Below are positions 1 to 7,422 of a stretch of DNA of 43,219 bases, one piece after another. Within the stretch, counting starts at the first letter, position 1; each line of letters begins with the position of its first letter. The notes below the pieces were generated by a model. The model was not told the DNA's origin. It made no database searches and saw nothing but the letters and a program-made list of their open reading frames with translations. Source of the stretch: a virus; the IMG/VR virus record IMGVR_UViG_3300005529_000017, positions 1-43,219 of that record; one strand, given 5' to 3'. Position numbers and translations under genes: made by a program.

Positions 1-90
1 ATCGAGCAACAGCAGCGGTTGCACACCGGCCCGGCTCCACGCCGCGTATTGGCCATTGGATTTGGCGGACAGAATCAGGTTGCTCGCGAT
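1..90. repeat. Terminal direct repeat, left copy
   Basis: These 90 bases are identical to 43130-43219. The repeat begins exactly at base 1 and ends exactly at the last base, as expected when a circular or circularly permuted genome is assembled as a linear contig. Joining the copies gives 43,129 bp and restores a single open reading frame across the join. A true short terminal repeat of a linear virion genome is the alternative and cannot be excluded from sequence alone. Confidence 0.95.
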
Positions 91-285
91 GGTGGCGGTG
101 AGATTCCCGCCATACGCCTGGAACGTCCCGATGCCGCGGATCGGCAGCCGGAAAAGTTTCTGTTGCTCCCCGGAAACCAGCGTGAGCGGCGCGCCATCCG
201 CCGCGCGCGTGGTGGGGCCGACGAAAATGTCCGCGCGCGCGCTCAACGCCAGCAGCAGGGCAATAAAGGGAAAAAGATTTTTCAT
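1..285 (-). CDS. GH27-like secreted glycosidase, N-terminal part (continues at 43129)
   Basis: This is the first 95 codons of the gene that continues at 43129-41261 once the ends are joined; the complete product is 717 residues. The start at 285 is ATG and overlaps the TAA of the upstream 115-residue gene (TAATG). Residues 1-18 look like a classical signal peptide: MKN, then a hydrophobic run ending ALSARA before D19. The mature chain would begin DIFVGPTT and lead into a beta-rich region. The catalytic-type domain starts near residue 90 (LLLLDDGW) at the join. Function is discussed in the entry for 41261-43219. Confidence 0.85.
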   Translation of the reverse strand, partial: MKNLFPFIALLLALSARADIFVGPTTRAADGAPLTLVSGEQQKLFRLPIRGIGTFQAYGGNLTATIASNLILSAKSNGQYAAWSRAGVQPLLLLD

Positions 286-632
286 TACCAGTCCTTCCGG
301 TAGGAAGCGTCAATGAGGCAATCCGCCGCGCCCGCCGTGAACGTGGCCACCGTGGTGGAGTTGGCGACGTAAATGCCGTTGATGAACAGGCGGCCGTCGG
401 AGAAATCAAACGAGGCAAACTGCCCGCTCTGCATCGGAATGGAAATTTTCGGCACCGCCCCGCCGGAAGGCGCGGTCGCGGAATCATGCAGCTGAATCCA
501 TTGATCGGGGCCGGTGTTTGTCACCGTCACGGAGAACAAGCGCGCGCGCGAAGTGGTGACGGCCAGCGCCGCCGCCAGCGCGCCCGCGTTCGCCGTGGCG
601 TCCGCGCCCAAAATTTTAGCAGTTCCAAGCAT
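285..632 (-). CDS. Small virion-associated protein, 115 aa, unknown
   Basis: The ATG at 632 gives a 115-residue protein beginning MLGTAKILGAD. It has an alanine-rich first third, then a beta-rich body (VTVTNTG, WIQLHDS, FINGIYVANS) typical of small phage head or tail accessory proteins. No family was recognised. It sits between the 431-residue adaptor candidate (gap 7 nt) and the glycosidase gene (TAATG overlap), so it belongs to the late structural operon. A longer reading from 980 in this frame is the shadow of the upstream gene and was not used. Confidence 0.7.
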   Translation of the reverse strand: MLGTAKILGADATANAGALAAALAVTTSRARLFSVTVTNTGPDQWIQLHDSATAPSGGAVPKISIPMQSGQFASFDFSDGRLFINGIYVANSTTVATFTAGAADCLIDASYRKDW

Positions 633-639
633 GTGTGTG

Positions 640-1935
640 TTACCGGGTCCGAACCACGGTTTTGATTCGTTGGGATTGCTGCCCGACCAGCAGCGTCTTT
701 TGATCCTCCAAAGCGGACAGCGCGACGGACAATTGCACCGCGGCATCTTCCGGGCTGCCACCGCCCGGACCGCGAAGCCAGTCCGCCGCCACCGCGTGGA
801 CAAGAAACTTGTGAAAGATGCGCGGCAGTTGCACCACGTCCCACTTGCTGGGCGTGGTGTCCGGAGATTGCCCGGCCGACGTGCTCGCGTTGGCGGTGTA
901 AAAATTTCCAGGCGTGGCCGCGCTGGAAAAATAAATCTGTTTGCCGGACGAATAGGTCGCCGTGCTGGAGAACACGTCACCGCTCAGCTTCGGGCAACGG
1001 ATACGGTAATCGATCCAGGCGAAGGCAATGCCGGTGCTGATTTGAACGCCGTTGTTTGAAAGAAACCAGTTCAGCTCCGCGCCGCGAGTACTCGTGCGCG
1101 GGTTGGCGTTCCACGCGCCCGCTACGAGCCCGATGGCGGTCTGGCCGGTCTGCGTGTAAGAAACGTATTGATCGAACGGCGTGAGCAACCCCCAAAACGC
1201 GGCGTTGGAAATATCTCCCTGCGTGGAAAACGTCGGCCCAGGTGCCACGCCCAGCACCGGCGTCCAGCTCGTCACCAAGTCCGGCGTGGCCACGTCCTGG
1301 GTGGAATGATACGCCTCGCCGCCAGCGCTAAGGCTGTAGATGCGCCAACCGTCCCCCAAATCCCAATACATAATTTGGCCGGACGCCAGCCGGTAAATCG
1401 GTTTGTTATTTGCCGTTCCGATGCGCGTGGCCGTGCCGTTCACGTCTGCCGTGCCCGCGCCGGACAAACTCAACCCGCCAATCTTCTGGTAGAACAGGCC
1501 GTCGGAGGGATTGCGCGCAATGGCACCAAGGTCATACGTTGCCGTGCTGTCGAAATCGCTGCCGGAGTAATCGCGGCTGCTCAGTGCCCACAAACCAAAA
1601 TCCGTCTGATATTGGCCGCCGCTCAGCGCGGCCGGTGGGGAAGGCGTGGTGCTTTGATCGATCGCCGTGAGCGCCTGATAATATTTCTGGCTCGGCGGGA
1701 AATACACTTCCGTGCCCGCCGCATAGCTCACCGTGCTGCCCCACAGTGGACGGTAGAACCGCTGTTCCAGCCGCTGCAAATCCGGCCAGTAATGATATTC
1801 CCAAGCTTGCTCCAGCCGCGCTTTGGCGGACCGGCGAAGGGCTTTGAATTCGGCAAGGTCCAGGTTGTCCGGGTCCAGCGCCGTCACTTCCTGCGCGGCT
1901 TCGCGCAACACGTCTTCAAAGTCCGTGGTTTCCAT
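640..1935 (-). CDS. Putative head-tail adaptor with inserted beta modules, 431 aa
   Basis: ATG at 1935 is preferred over the TTG one codon upstream; it overlaps the TGA of the previous gene (TGATG). Residues 1-60 are charged and helical (DFEDVLREAAQEV, KARLEQAWEYHYW). The middle is beta-rich with two similar stretches, near residues 68-95 and 330-375, that resemble small carbohydrate-binding modules (Y-x2-G, aromatic, then SPDTTPSKW). The C-terminus is helical again. Helix, beta insertion, helix is the architecture of T7 gp11-like adaptors, and a gp11 partner is expected for the nozzle at 37833-40184. The assignment is inference from fold pattern and position; another tail protein is possible. 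Confidence 0.5.
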   Translation of the reverse strand: METTDFEDVLREAAQEVTALDPDNLDLAEFKALRRSAKARLEQAWEYHYWPDLQRLEQRFYRPLWGSTVSYAAGTEVYFPPSQKYYQALTAIDQSTTPSPPAALSGGQYQTDFGLWALSSRDYSGSDFDSTATYDLGAIARNPSDGLFYQKIGGLSLSGAGTADVNGTATRIGTANNKPIYRLASGQIMYWDLGDGWRIYSLSAGGEAYHSTQDVATPDLVTSWTPVLGVAPGPTFSTQGDISNAAFWGLLTPFDQYVSYTQTGQTAIGLVAGAWNANPRTSTRGAELNWFLSNNGVQISTGIAFAWIDYRIRCPKLSGDVFSSTATYSSGKQIYFSSAATPGNFYTANASTSAGQSPDTTPSKWDVVQLPRIFHKFLVHAVAADWLRGPGGGSPEDAAVQLSVALSALEDQKTLLVGQQSQRIKTVVRTR

Positions 1936-2333
1936 CAAAGGTTGTAACTTTTGGAAAACCGCTTACTGCCACCTGCGTATCCGACCTGAACTTTTGTTCC
2001 GCCGCACTTCACGCGCACGGCGGGGTTGTCCCGTTCAAACTCCCGCAAAAATTGTTTGTCCTTCCAGCAGTCATACCCGAGGCGGCGGCCCCAGTAGTGA
2101 AACGCGTCGGCGCTGATCGCCATCCGCACGCGCCCGAGCCCTTCCAGGCTCCGGCAATCCTGTTTCCACTGCTGCGCGATGCCCGCCTGGATTTCCGGCT
2201 GGCGTTGCAGCGTCATCACTTCCCGCGCAACCCTGCCCTTCCGGAATTCAGCCACCACGCCGGGCGGCAGTTCGCTCATGTCAACCAACAGACTCACCGG
2301 AAATTCTGGAGCCGCGGCCCGCCCGGAGTCCAA
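1935..2333 (-). CDS. Conserved-looking structural-operon protein, unknown
   Basis: The reading frame opens at a TTG (2333) and gives 132 residues; an ATG at 2279 would give 114. The stretch before that ATG (FPVSLLVD) still reads like protein, so the longer form is listed, but the start is uncertain. The C-terminal half is distinctive (HYWGRRLGYDCWKD, REFERDNPAVRVK). It lies between the decoration-protein candidate and the adaptor candidate, where head completion proteins are usually encoded. No family was recognised. Confidence 0.6.
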   Translation of the reverse strand: MDSGRAAAPEFPVSLLVDMSELPPGVVAEFRKGRVAREVMTLQRQPEIQAGIAQQWKQDCRSLEGLGRVRMAISADAFHYWGRRLGYDCWKDKQFLREFERDNPAVRVKCGGTKVQVGYAGGSKRFSKSYNL

Positions 2334-2372
2334 ACCCAGGGAAAATTCCCCGGGCAGGCGCGCGGCAATCGG

Positions 2373-2831
2373 TTATTTGGCGATGACGTCGCCGTCCACG
2401 ATGTTCAGGTAAATGCGCATTTCACCCGCGCTCGTTTTGGTGGGATCACCACTCGCGCCCCAGGTGGGCGTGAATTTGATAATGTCCCCCGCCGGAGCTT
2501 TGGGCGTGGTGTTCGCACCCGGCAACCAGCCGGTGGATTTGATGGACGTAGACGCGATGAACGCGTTCGCCGTGGAGCCATCGCCCACGGTGATGACCAG
2601 CGTAACGGCCGTGGTGCCGTCGGACTGGAACGCGTTGAACGCCGTTTTGACAAACACGCCCACTTTGTCCACGAGCATGTTGGTGTTGGTGGTCGCCGCG
2701 TTGTAAGCGGGATAGATGGAATACGCCGTGGCGCTCGTGAGCGCCGCGAGATCCGCCGCCAGCAACGTGACTTGGTGAGAGAACCCGCTGCTCGCGGCTT
2801 CCTCCTGAGTCAATGGAATGATTTGGGCCAT
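2373..2831 (-). CDS. Putative capsid decoration protein, 152 aa
   Basis: It starts with ATG at 2831 behind AAAGGA with a 9-nt spacer. The 152-residue product is small, hydroxyl- and alanine-rich and beta-structured (VTLVITVGDGS, GDIIKFTPTW, MRIYLNIVDGD). It lies 33 nt downstream of the major capsid gene, the usual place for a head decoration or stabilising protein. The function is inferred from position. The preceding capsid gene ends in TAG and is in frame with this ATG with no other stop, so readthrough would give a capsid-decoration fusion. Confidence 0.6.
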   Translation of the reverse strand: MAQIIPLTQEEAASSGFSHQVTLLAADLAALTSATAYSIYPAYNAATTNTNMLVDKVGVFVKTAFNAFQSDGTTAVTLVITVGDGSTANAFIASTSIKSTGWLPGANTTPKAPAGDIIKFTPTWGASGDPTKTSAGEMRIYLNIVDGDVIAK

Positions 2832-2864
2832 ATGATTGGTTCCTTTCTTTGAAGCGCGGTTGCC

Positions 2865-3878
2865 CTACGAGCTGGCCGCAAACTTCCCGCCGATCAGCGG
2901 GTTCTTGTGAACGAGGCCGAGCACCGCTTCAATCATGGCGCGCGGGCCGCTGCCGTCCTGCGCGAGCGGAGTCACGCGCGGCTGCCAGCCCCAGGACAAC
3001 GCCACGCGATCCAGCGGGAGCAGATAACCACGCGCCTTGCCCGTGTTGCTGGGCGTGCGCGTGCCGGTGTTGGCGAGGAGCAGGCTCGTGTGAAGCTGAA
3101 CCTGGTTAAAGTCGCCTTCGTAAATCAGCACGTTGGTGGTGACTTTCCGTTCGGAAATGTCCTGGTTGAACGTGCGGATCGAAACGTTGGTGTTGGTGCT
3201 GCCGCTGGACACCTGCGTGAAGCCGGTAATCGCTTTCTTCAGCGCGGTGCCGCAGAAAAGCGGAATGTCCTGCGACTTGCCATACTGCGTGAAGCAACTT
3301 TCCAGCACGCCCTTGAACAGCGCTTCCGTAAGGGACGCGGTGGCGGTGGAATCGATGCTGGCGGCCGGAGTCAGAAACGCGGACGGAACCGGCAGCGTGG
3401 TCTGCGCCGTGGAAGAATACCACGAGCCCAGGCCGCGGAGTTTGTAGGGCACCGCTTCGGAAACTTCCAGCTGCGTGTCATTGTCCGAACCGAGCGCCAC
3501 TTCAATGTCGCGCCCAATTTCCTCGAGCTTCTTGTCAATGGAGCGCGCCATTTCCCCTTCGCTGGCACCGGCCACGTTGGAAATTTCTTCCGCGATGGTG
3601 CCGACGCCCGCCGTGCGGCGGAATTTCTGCGCGTAGGCGGAAAGCTTGGCGCGGTTCTCCGCGGCGTTTTCCACCTGCTTGACGGGCACGCCGTCCGCCA
3701 CACCGGACGAATCCGGCACGGCATACAAATCGGCCTGCCAGTCCATCCGCATGTTGGTAAGTTTTTGTTCCTTGGGGATCATCGCCAGCAACGGCTTTTC
3801 TTTGAAGTCGTCCAGCGAGATCAGGTCGAAAAGCATTTCACGCTTTCCCACCTGATTAGGTTCTACGAGTTGAGCCAC
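2865..3878 (-). CDS. Major capsid protein, 337 aa
   Basis: This is the shell protein of the head. Its length and layout fit HK97-fold capsid proteins of the DUF5309/SU10 type: an N-terminal arm (LFDLISLDDF), a central AYAQKFRRTAGVG segment, and the acidic helix GRDIEVALGS characteristic of that group. It follows the scaffold gene by 33 nt and precedes the decoration candidate, the standard scaffold-capsid order. The stop codon is TAG, unlike most late genes here. The family assignment comes from motif recall and is firm for capsid, softer for the subgroup. Confidence 0.85.
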   Translation of the reverse strand: MAQLVEPNQVGKREMLFDLISLDDFKEKPLLAMIPKEQKLTNMRMDWQADLYAVPDSSGVADGVPVKQVENAAENRAKLSAYAQKFRRTAGVGTIAEEISNVAGASEGEMARSIDKKLEEIGRDIEVALGSDNDTQLEVSEAVPYKLRGLGSWYSSTAQTTLPVPSAFLTPAASIDSTATASLTEALFKGVLESCFTQYGKSQDIPLFCGTALKKAITGFTQVSSGSTNTNVSIRTFNQDISERKVTTNVLIYEGDFNQVQLHTSLLLANTGTRTPSNTGKARGYLLPLDRVALSWGWQPRVTPLAQDGSGPRAMIEAVLGLVHKNPLIGGKFAASS

Positions 3879-3911
3879 TTTAGCCTTTCCTGTTCTGCCG
3901 CCGCGTCCGCT

Positions 3912-5027
3912 TCAGGACTGCTTCGGCAAAAACTGATTGATGTAATCCAGTCGTGCTTTTCTTTCCCCGTTCAGAATCTTGTCGGCCACGGCGTTGGCGT
4001 CCGGCGGTTGCGGCTTGGTTTTGGCGGTCTGCGGTGCGGCAGCTTTGGGCTGCGGAATGTTCACCGGCAATTCGCGCTTGGGCTTCGGCTGCGCGGTGGT
4101 GGTGCCTTTGGCTTTGTTGGTTTTCATTTCTTCAAACCGTTCCAGCCCCAGCACGCCCACCATGAGTTCCATCGGCCATTGCGGATTGTTCCGAATGTCC
4201 GGCCGGTTCCGGAGCAGTTGCATCGCGAGCTTGGTGCGCGCGCTGTTCCGCTCTTTCAATTCCGGCATCCACTCTTGCGCCTGCTGCGCGGCGCGTTCCG
4301 CCTTTTCCAGGAAGTCCGCGCGCTCGGGAATGGCTTCGGTGAGCGTCCACTCGGCTTTCTTCTCCACGCCGCGCAGGAATTTCTTCATGCGCGCCCGGGA
4401 GAAGTCCTCGGTGCCGCGTTCATCACGCAGTTCGATTTTTGCCGCGCGCAGGGCTGCTTCCACGCTCTCGGGATCGTCTTCCAGCGTGAACAGCAAATCC
4501 TTGGCTTGCGTGAGCGCTTCCTTTGCCCGCTGCTTTTCCGCGCTCAACTTGCCGGGGTCGTGAATGTCAGAAAGCGCCGTGGGCTTCACCGCTGCCGCGG
4601 GCTCCGGCGTTTCCGCCATCTTCGCCCGGAGTTCGGCCAGCTCCGCTTCCGCCGCTTCCTTCGCTTCCACGGCCGCCTTGCGCCGCGCCACTTCCTTGTC
4701 GATGCGCCGGTCAATCTTCTCCTGGATTTCCGGCGGCAATCCGCCGTGGTCCTCCGAAGTTTCTTCCGGGTCATCGGCCGTTGGCGTGTCCGCCGTTTCT
4801 TCCGGCGGCGCTTCGACCGTTTCCGTTTCAGATTCTGGTTGAGAAAGAACTTTGTTCGTTTCGGCAGGCTGATCCGGCTCCGTTGCCGGTGCTGCCGTTT
4901 CCAGTTCCCCCATTGCTTCCCTCGCGTAGTGCTTCAGCACTTCGGTGCGCCCCGGAACCACGGGCGCGGTGTTCTGCGTTTCCACGGTTTCAGCGGTTTC
5001 CGTTTCCGCGTCGGCTTGTGTGGTCAT
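3912..5027 (-). CDS. Scaffolding protein, 371 aa
   Basis: Residues 1-110 are very acidic and rich in Glu, Thr and Pro. Residues 115-165 form an evident coiled coil (EIQEKIDRRIDKEV, AELAELRAKM). Charged helices follow, and the C-terminus is Pro/Lys-rich ending with a short basic helix (KARLDYINQFL). This is the usual shape of podovirus scaffolds: acidic, coiled, with a basic C-terminal capsid-binding tip. The ATG at 5027 is preceded by GCAGGTTAACGCA. The frame is open further upstream to 5141, but that part reads poorly and overlaps the presumed promoter element. Confidence 0.8.
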   Translation of the reverse strand: MTTQADAETETAETVETQNTAPVVPGRTEVLKHYAREAMGELETAAPATEPDQPAETNKVLSQPESETETVEAPPEETADTPTADDPEETSEDHGGLPPEIQEKIDRRIDKEVARRKAAVEAKEAAEAELAELRAKMAETPEPAAAVKPTALSDIHDPGKLSAEKQRAKEALTQAKDLLFTLEDDPESVEAALRAAKIELRDERGTEDFSRARMKKFLRGVEKKAEWTLTEAIPERADFLEKAERAAQQAQEWMPELKERNSARTKLAMQLLRNRPDIRNNPQWPMELMVGVLGLERFEEMKTNKAKGTTTAQPKPKRELPVNIPQPKAAAPQTAKTKPQPPDANAVADKILNGERKARLDYINQFLPKQS

Positions 5028-5116
5028 TGCGTTAACCTGCAAAGTCGGTGTTTGATCCGGACACGGCTGTGCGTCCGTGCGTGAGGCTTTAACGCAGCGG
5101 GGAAACCCAAGGGAAG

Positions 5117-5173
5117 ACTGCGGCGGCGAATCAGCGCGCACTTGCGGGCAGTGGCGGGAATTCTTTACACATC
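5117..5173 (-). promoter_or_regulatory. Duplicated late-promoter-like element, copy 1
   Basis: On the minus strand this segment reads GATGTG, AGAATT, CCCGCCACTGCCCGCAAGTG, CGCTGATT, then CCGCAGT. The same blocks in the same order occur at 10442-10503. Both copies lie upstream of a minus-strand morphogenesis gene, here scaffold (start 5027). The core holds an inverted repeat (CACT, 7 bases, AGTG). A shared promoter or activator site for late genes is the simplest reading; no good -35/-10 pair is obvious. Confidence 0.55.
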
Positions 5174-5216
5174 ACGCCAACCAAGATTCGGCTTGCGGGA
5201 AACGCCAGAAATGGCA

Positions 5217-5231
5217 GTATTACGAAGTATG
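5217..5231 (+). promoter_or_regulatory. GTATT-N5-GTATG operator-like site (site C)
   Basis: GTATTACGAAGTATG, two GTAT half-sites with 10-bp spacing. It shares 18 positions, GTATTACRAAGTATGAAT, with copies at 12637 and 23268 (opposite strand), and the same half-site spacing as the pair at 22437-22498. The second half-site overlaps the ATG of the first gene of the plus-strand island, so a bound protein would block initiation there. Confidence 0.6.
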
Positions 5232-5558
5232 AATTCTGAAGCTACAGTGATTGAAGGACTCAAGGTAACCGTCGTTGGTAACGAGCTTAAATCGCTTTGT
5301 CTGGCTCGTGCAAATTATCATACCAGCCGCGCTAAACACTACCGGGAACAGCAGACCGCGCTGCCCGATGCGGATGACGGGGCGGGCCAGCACAGCAGCA
5401 AGCAAAGCCTGGAAGAAACCATCCGTAGCCGGATCGCGCACCACGAAGGCGAGGCGGCCGAACTGCAATTCATTGCCGGTCATCTTATGGACGCCGCGCA
5501 ATACCGGCTGGACCGTTCCGCGTTGGTGAAGCTGGGAATTTCCACCGCCGCGTTTTGA
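5229..5558 (+). CDS. First gene of plus-strand island, 109 aa, unknown
   Basis: ATG at 5229 is chosen because the operator-like motif runs into it; an in-frame ATG at 5211 is possible. The 109-residue product has a short beta start (VIEGLKVTVVGNEL) and a long helical body with many His, Arg and Glu (RIAHHEGEAAELQFIAGHLMDAA). No family was recognised. It heads a run of nine small genes on the strand opposite to the flanking portal and scaffold genes and is separated from the next gene by one base. Confidence 0.65.
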   Translation: MNSEATVIEGLKVTVVGNELKSLCLARANYHTSRAKHYREQQTALPDADDGAGQHSSKQSLEETIRSRIAHHEGEAAELQFIAGHLMDAAQYRLDRSALVKLGISTAAF

Positions 5559-5559
5559 C

Positions 5560-5838
5560 ATGCCCGCCAAACCCAAACGCGTGGTGTTCCGGCCCGGCGC
5601 GAAGCTGCCGAACAATACCGTTTACGTGGGCCGCCCGTCCCGCTGGGGCAACCCGCACCGGATCGGCCCAAACATGACGCGCGCCGAAGTGGTGGCGGCC
5701 TACCGGTGCGACCTTATGAAAGATTCCGCGCGCATGGCGCTGGCCGTGGCGGAACTGCAAGGGAAAAATTTGGCGTGTTGGTGCGGGCTGGACGAGCCGT
5801 GCCACGCGGACGTTTTACTGGAGATTGCAAATGAGTGA
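5560..5838 (+). CDS. DUF4326-domain protein, 92 aa
   Basis: The product matches the DUF4326 pattern closely: VYVGRPSRWGNPH near residues 21-33, a central AAYRCDLM helix, LQGKNLACWC at 66-75, and CHADVLLEIAN at the C-terminus. This small family is common in phage genomes and accessory regions; its biochemical role is not established. The conserved Cys and His residues suggest a metal or catalytic site. The start lies one base after the previous stop, and the end overlaps the next gene by 8 nt. Confidence 0.85.
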   Translation: MPAKPKRVVFRPGAKLPNNTVYVGRPSRWGNPHRIGPNMTRAEVVAAYRCDLMKDSARMALAVAELQGKNLACWCGLDEPCHADVLLEIANE

Positions 5839-6166
5839 CAACGCACTGAACTTACCGAACGCGATTGAGAACTGGGATGACGTTCACCAGCTCTATGAAG
5901 CGCTAAAGCCGCTCTATGCAACGCGCACCAAACTGCCGCCGGAGATTTGCGCCCGGGCGGCCGAACTGATTGTAAAGGCGTCCATTTTTACGACCAGCTA
6001 CGGCGCAACGCTCATTGGCTTTGGCGCATGGTTCGTTTCGCAAAATCAGGACATCGGGCAAATGTTGGCATTTTTGGAGCAGGTAAGAGAGGCGGCAAAA
6101 GCCGCTGCCGCGCCCGCGTGCAACATTTTAAACGTGCCCCCGCATGAAGCTTCCCGGAAGAAATAA
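5831..6166 (+). CDS. Small protein with possible hydrophobic segment, 111 aa
   Basis: ATG at 5831 overlaps the 3' end of the DUF4326 gene. The product is helical, with a moderately hydrophobic stretch near residues 55-72 (TSYGATLIGFGAWFV) that could be a membrane or packing helix. A charged, alanine-rich tail follows. No family was recognised. It is part of the plus-strand island and overlaps the next gene by 23 nt. Confidence 0.65.
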   Translation: MSDNALNLPNAIENWDDVHQLYEALKPLYATRTKLPPEICARAAELIVKASIFTTSYGATLIGFGAWFVSQNQDIGQMLAFLEQVREAAKAAAAPACNILNVPPHEASRKK

Positions 6167-6374
6167 ATTTGTTCGTTGGATCATGCCCGGCGCGTGGGAA
6201 GACGCGGACGGCTGTCCACACATTGACGTGCTGGCCCTTCACGACCACTTGCGCGCCCGCGGGTTTCCGATCCAGGACACGCCCGAAGAAATTGCCGACA
6301 CCCGCCGCACGCTCGCGCGCATGTTGCGGGAAAAAGGAATGCCGGTGATTGAACGTGAATCCGCCGCAGATTGA
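6144..6374 (+). CDS. Small hypothetical protein, 76 aa
   Basis: Starts inside the 3' end of the previous gene. The product begins MKLPGRNKFVRWIMPGAW and contains CPHIDVLALHDHL followed by a helical region (EEIADTRRTLARMLREKGMP). The reading looks like true protein in composition, but no family was recognised. It is followed by a 4-nt gap before the next gene. Confidence 0.6.
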   Translation: MKLPGRNKFVRWIMPGAWEDADGCPHIDVLALHDHLRARGFPIQDTPEEIADTRRTLARMLREKGMPVIERESAAD

Positions 6375-6378
6375 TTTT

Positions 6379-6612
6379 ATGGCAAAACCCAAACGCACCG
6401 TGTTCCCCGCGCAGCTGATTGAACAATACGCCGCATCGATGACCACGCCCCTAACCATGCTCATGCTGGAGCACCGCGTTTCCCGGCTGGTCGTGGAACA
6501 CCACGAGGCGGGCGTGCTGTTCACGTGCAACCTGCTCATGGACGGCAAGCCGATCCTGCCGCGCCGCTCTCTTGTCATCACCGACCGCAAATCAAAACCC
6601 AAACGCAAATAA
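6379..6612 (+). CDS. Small basic hypothetical protein, 77 aa
   Basis: The ATG at 6379 (MAKPKRTVFPAQL) is preferred to an in-frame ATG at 6349 that lies inside the previous gene. The product has a helical N-terminal half, a beta-rich middle (RLVVEHHEAGVLFTCNLLMDG) and a basic tail ending KSKPKRK. No family was recognised. Part of the plus-strand island. Confidence 0.6.
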   Translation: MAKPKRTVFPAQLIEQYAASMTTPLTMLMLEHRVSRLVVEHHEAGVLFTCNLLMDGKPILPRRSLVITDRKSKPKRK

Positions 6613-6617
6613 AACCT

Positions 6618-6908
6618 ATGGAAAAAGCAACCATCCTTAAAAACCTGTTCGCGATGCAAGCCGCGCAGTCCGCGCGCCCCGGCCTGTGCGTGCTCCCCTA
6701 CTTCACCGGCATCACCCAGCCCGAGCACCACTGCTCCATTTGCGGGCTGGCGTTGGTGGCACCGCTTTCCAACGAGCGCCGCGCGCTGGTTTGTCCGGTC
6801 TGCGCGACGGGCATCATCAACCGTGAAGGCTTGTCCGAAGTGTTCGCAGACAAATCCACGTTGGAAAAGTTGGCGGGCATTATCAGCCGCAGCTTTGTGC
6901 ATGTATGA
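6618..6908 (+). CDS. Zinc-ribbon protein, 96 aa
   Basis: ATG at 6618 follows the previous stop by 5 nt. Two cysteine knuckles, CSIC and CPVC, about 20 residues apart, flank a short beta region, the standard zinc-ribbon arrangement. The C-terminal helix (KSTLEKLAGIISRSF) could mediate dimerisation. It is one of several small CxxC proteins in this genome. A nucleic-acid-binding or scaffolding role is likely for the fold, but no specific function can be assigned. It overlaps the next gene by ATGA. Confidence 0.65.
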   Translation: MEKATILKNLFAMQAAQSARPGLCVLPYFTGITQPEHHCSICGLALVAPLSNERRALVCPVCATGIINREGLSEVFADKSTLEKLAGIISRSFVHV

Positions 6909-7240
6909 TTGATCCCGCTCAATTGGAAACGGAGCTGCGCCGCGAATTGAACCGGCTGGCGAAGTGGCGCAGCATCTTTGCCGGTTGGCAACTTGGCACC
7001 CGCAAGGACTCCGAGCGCGAACAATTGTTGATGCTGCGCGTGGAAGCCAGCGCGCTTACCGGGCTGTTGATTAAAAAAGGCGTCATTAGCCAGCAGGAAT
7101 TCCAAGCCGCGCTGATCGATGAAACGCGCCAGTATCAGCTGGACTTGGAAAAGCGCTTCCCCGGCGTTCGCGCCCAGGATTACGGCTTGCAAATCAATCC
7201 ACAAGTGTTCGCACAAACCACCAAAGGCTGGAAACCTTAA
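6905..7240 (+). CDS. Helical hypothetical protein, 111 aa
   Basis: ATG at 6905 overlaps the preceding TGA. The product is almost wholly helical (LETELRRELNRLAKWRSIF, REQLLMLRVEASALTGLLIKK) with a short C-terminal tail. The heptad-like spacing suggests a helical hairpin or coiled coil. No family was recognised. It sits in the middle of the plus-strand island. Confidence 0.65.
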   Translation: MIDPAQLETELRRELNRLAKWRSIFAGWQLGTRKDSEREQLLMLRVEASALTGLLIKKGVISQQEFQAALIDETRQYQLDLEKRFPGVRAQDYGLQINPQVFAQTTKGWKP

Positions 7241-7241
7241 C

Positions 7242-7421
7242 ATGCCGAAGAAAAAGAAACAGACCATTTCCCCGATCGTCCTCGTGAACAAAAGCGGCAA
7301 GCCCAAAATGGTCCTGCCGGATAATCTCACCATCGCGCAGCTTACCGTGATGGGCCTGCGCGTGCGCGTTGTCCCCAAAGGCACGCCCATGAAGCGCGGG
7401 GAACTGCGCGCCATTCTGTGA
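7242..7421 (+). CDS. Very small basic protein, 59 aa
   Basis: ATG at 7242, one base after the preceding TAA. The product begins MPKKKKQTISPIVLVNKSGK and carries two short beta stretches (MVLPDNLTIAQL, LRVRVVPKGT). It is strongly basic at the N-terminus. No family was recognised. Its tight spacing on both sides (1 nt and 1 nt) supports it as a real gene despite its length. Confidence 0.55.
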   Translation: MPKKKKQTISPIVLVNKSGKPKMVLPDNLTIAQLTVMGLRVRVVPKGTPMKRGELRAIL

Positions 7422-7422
7422 T

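Noticed and set aside
2907-5084. Very long plus-strand open frame (725 codons) opposite capsid and scaffold
   Set aside because: It is an antisense shadow created by G+C-rich codons of the capsid and scaffold genes; its product is Arg/His/Phe-rich without protein character.
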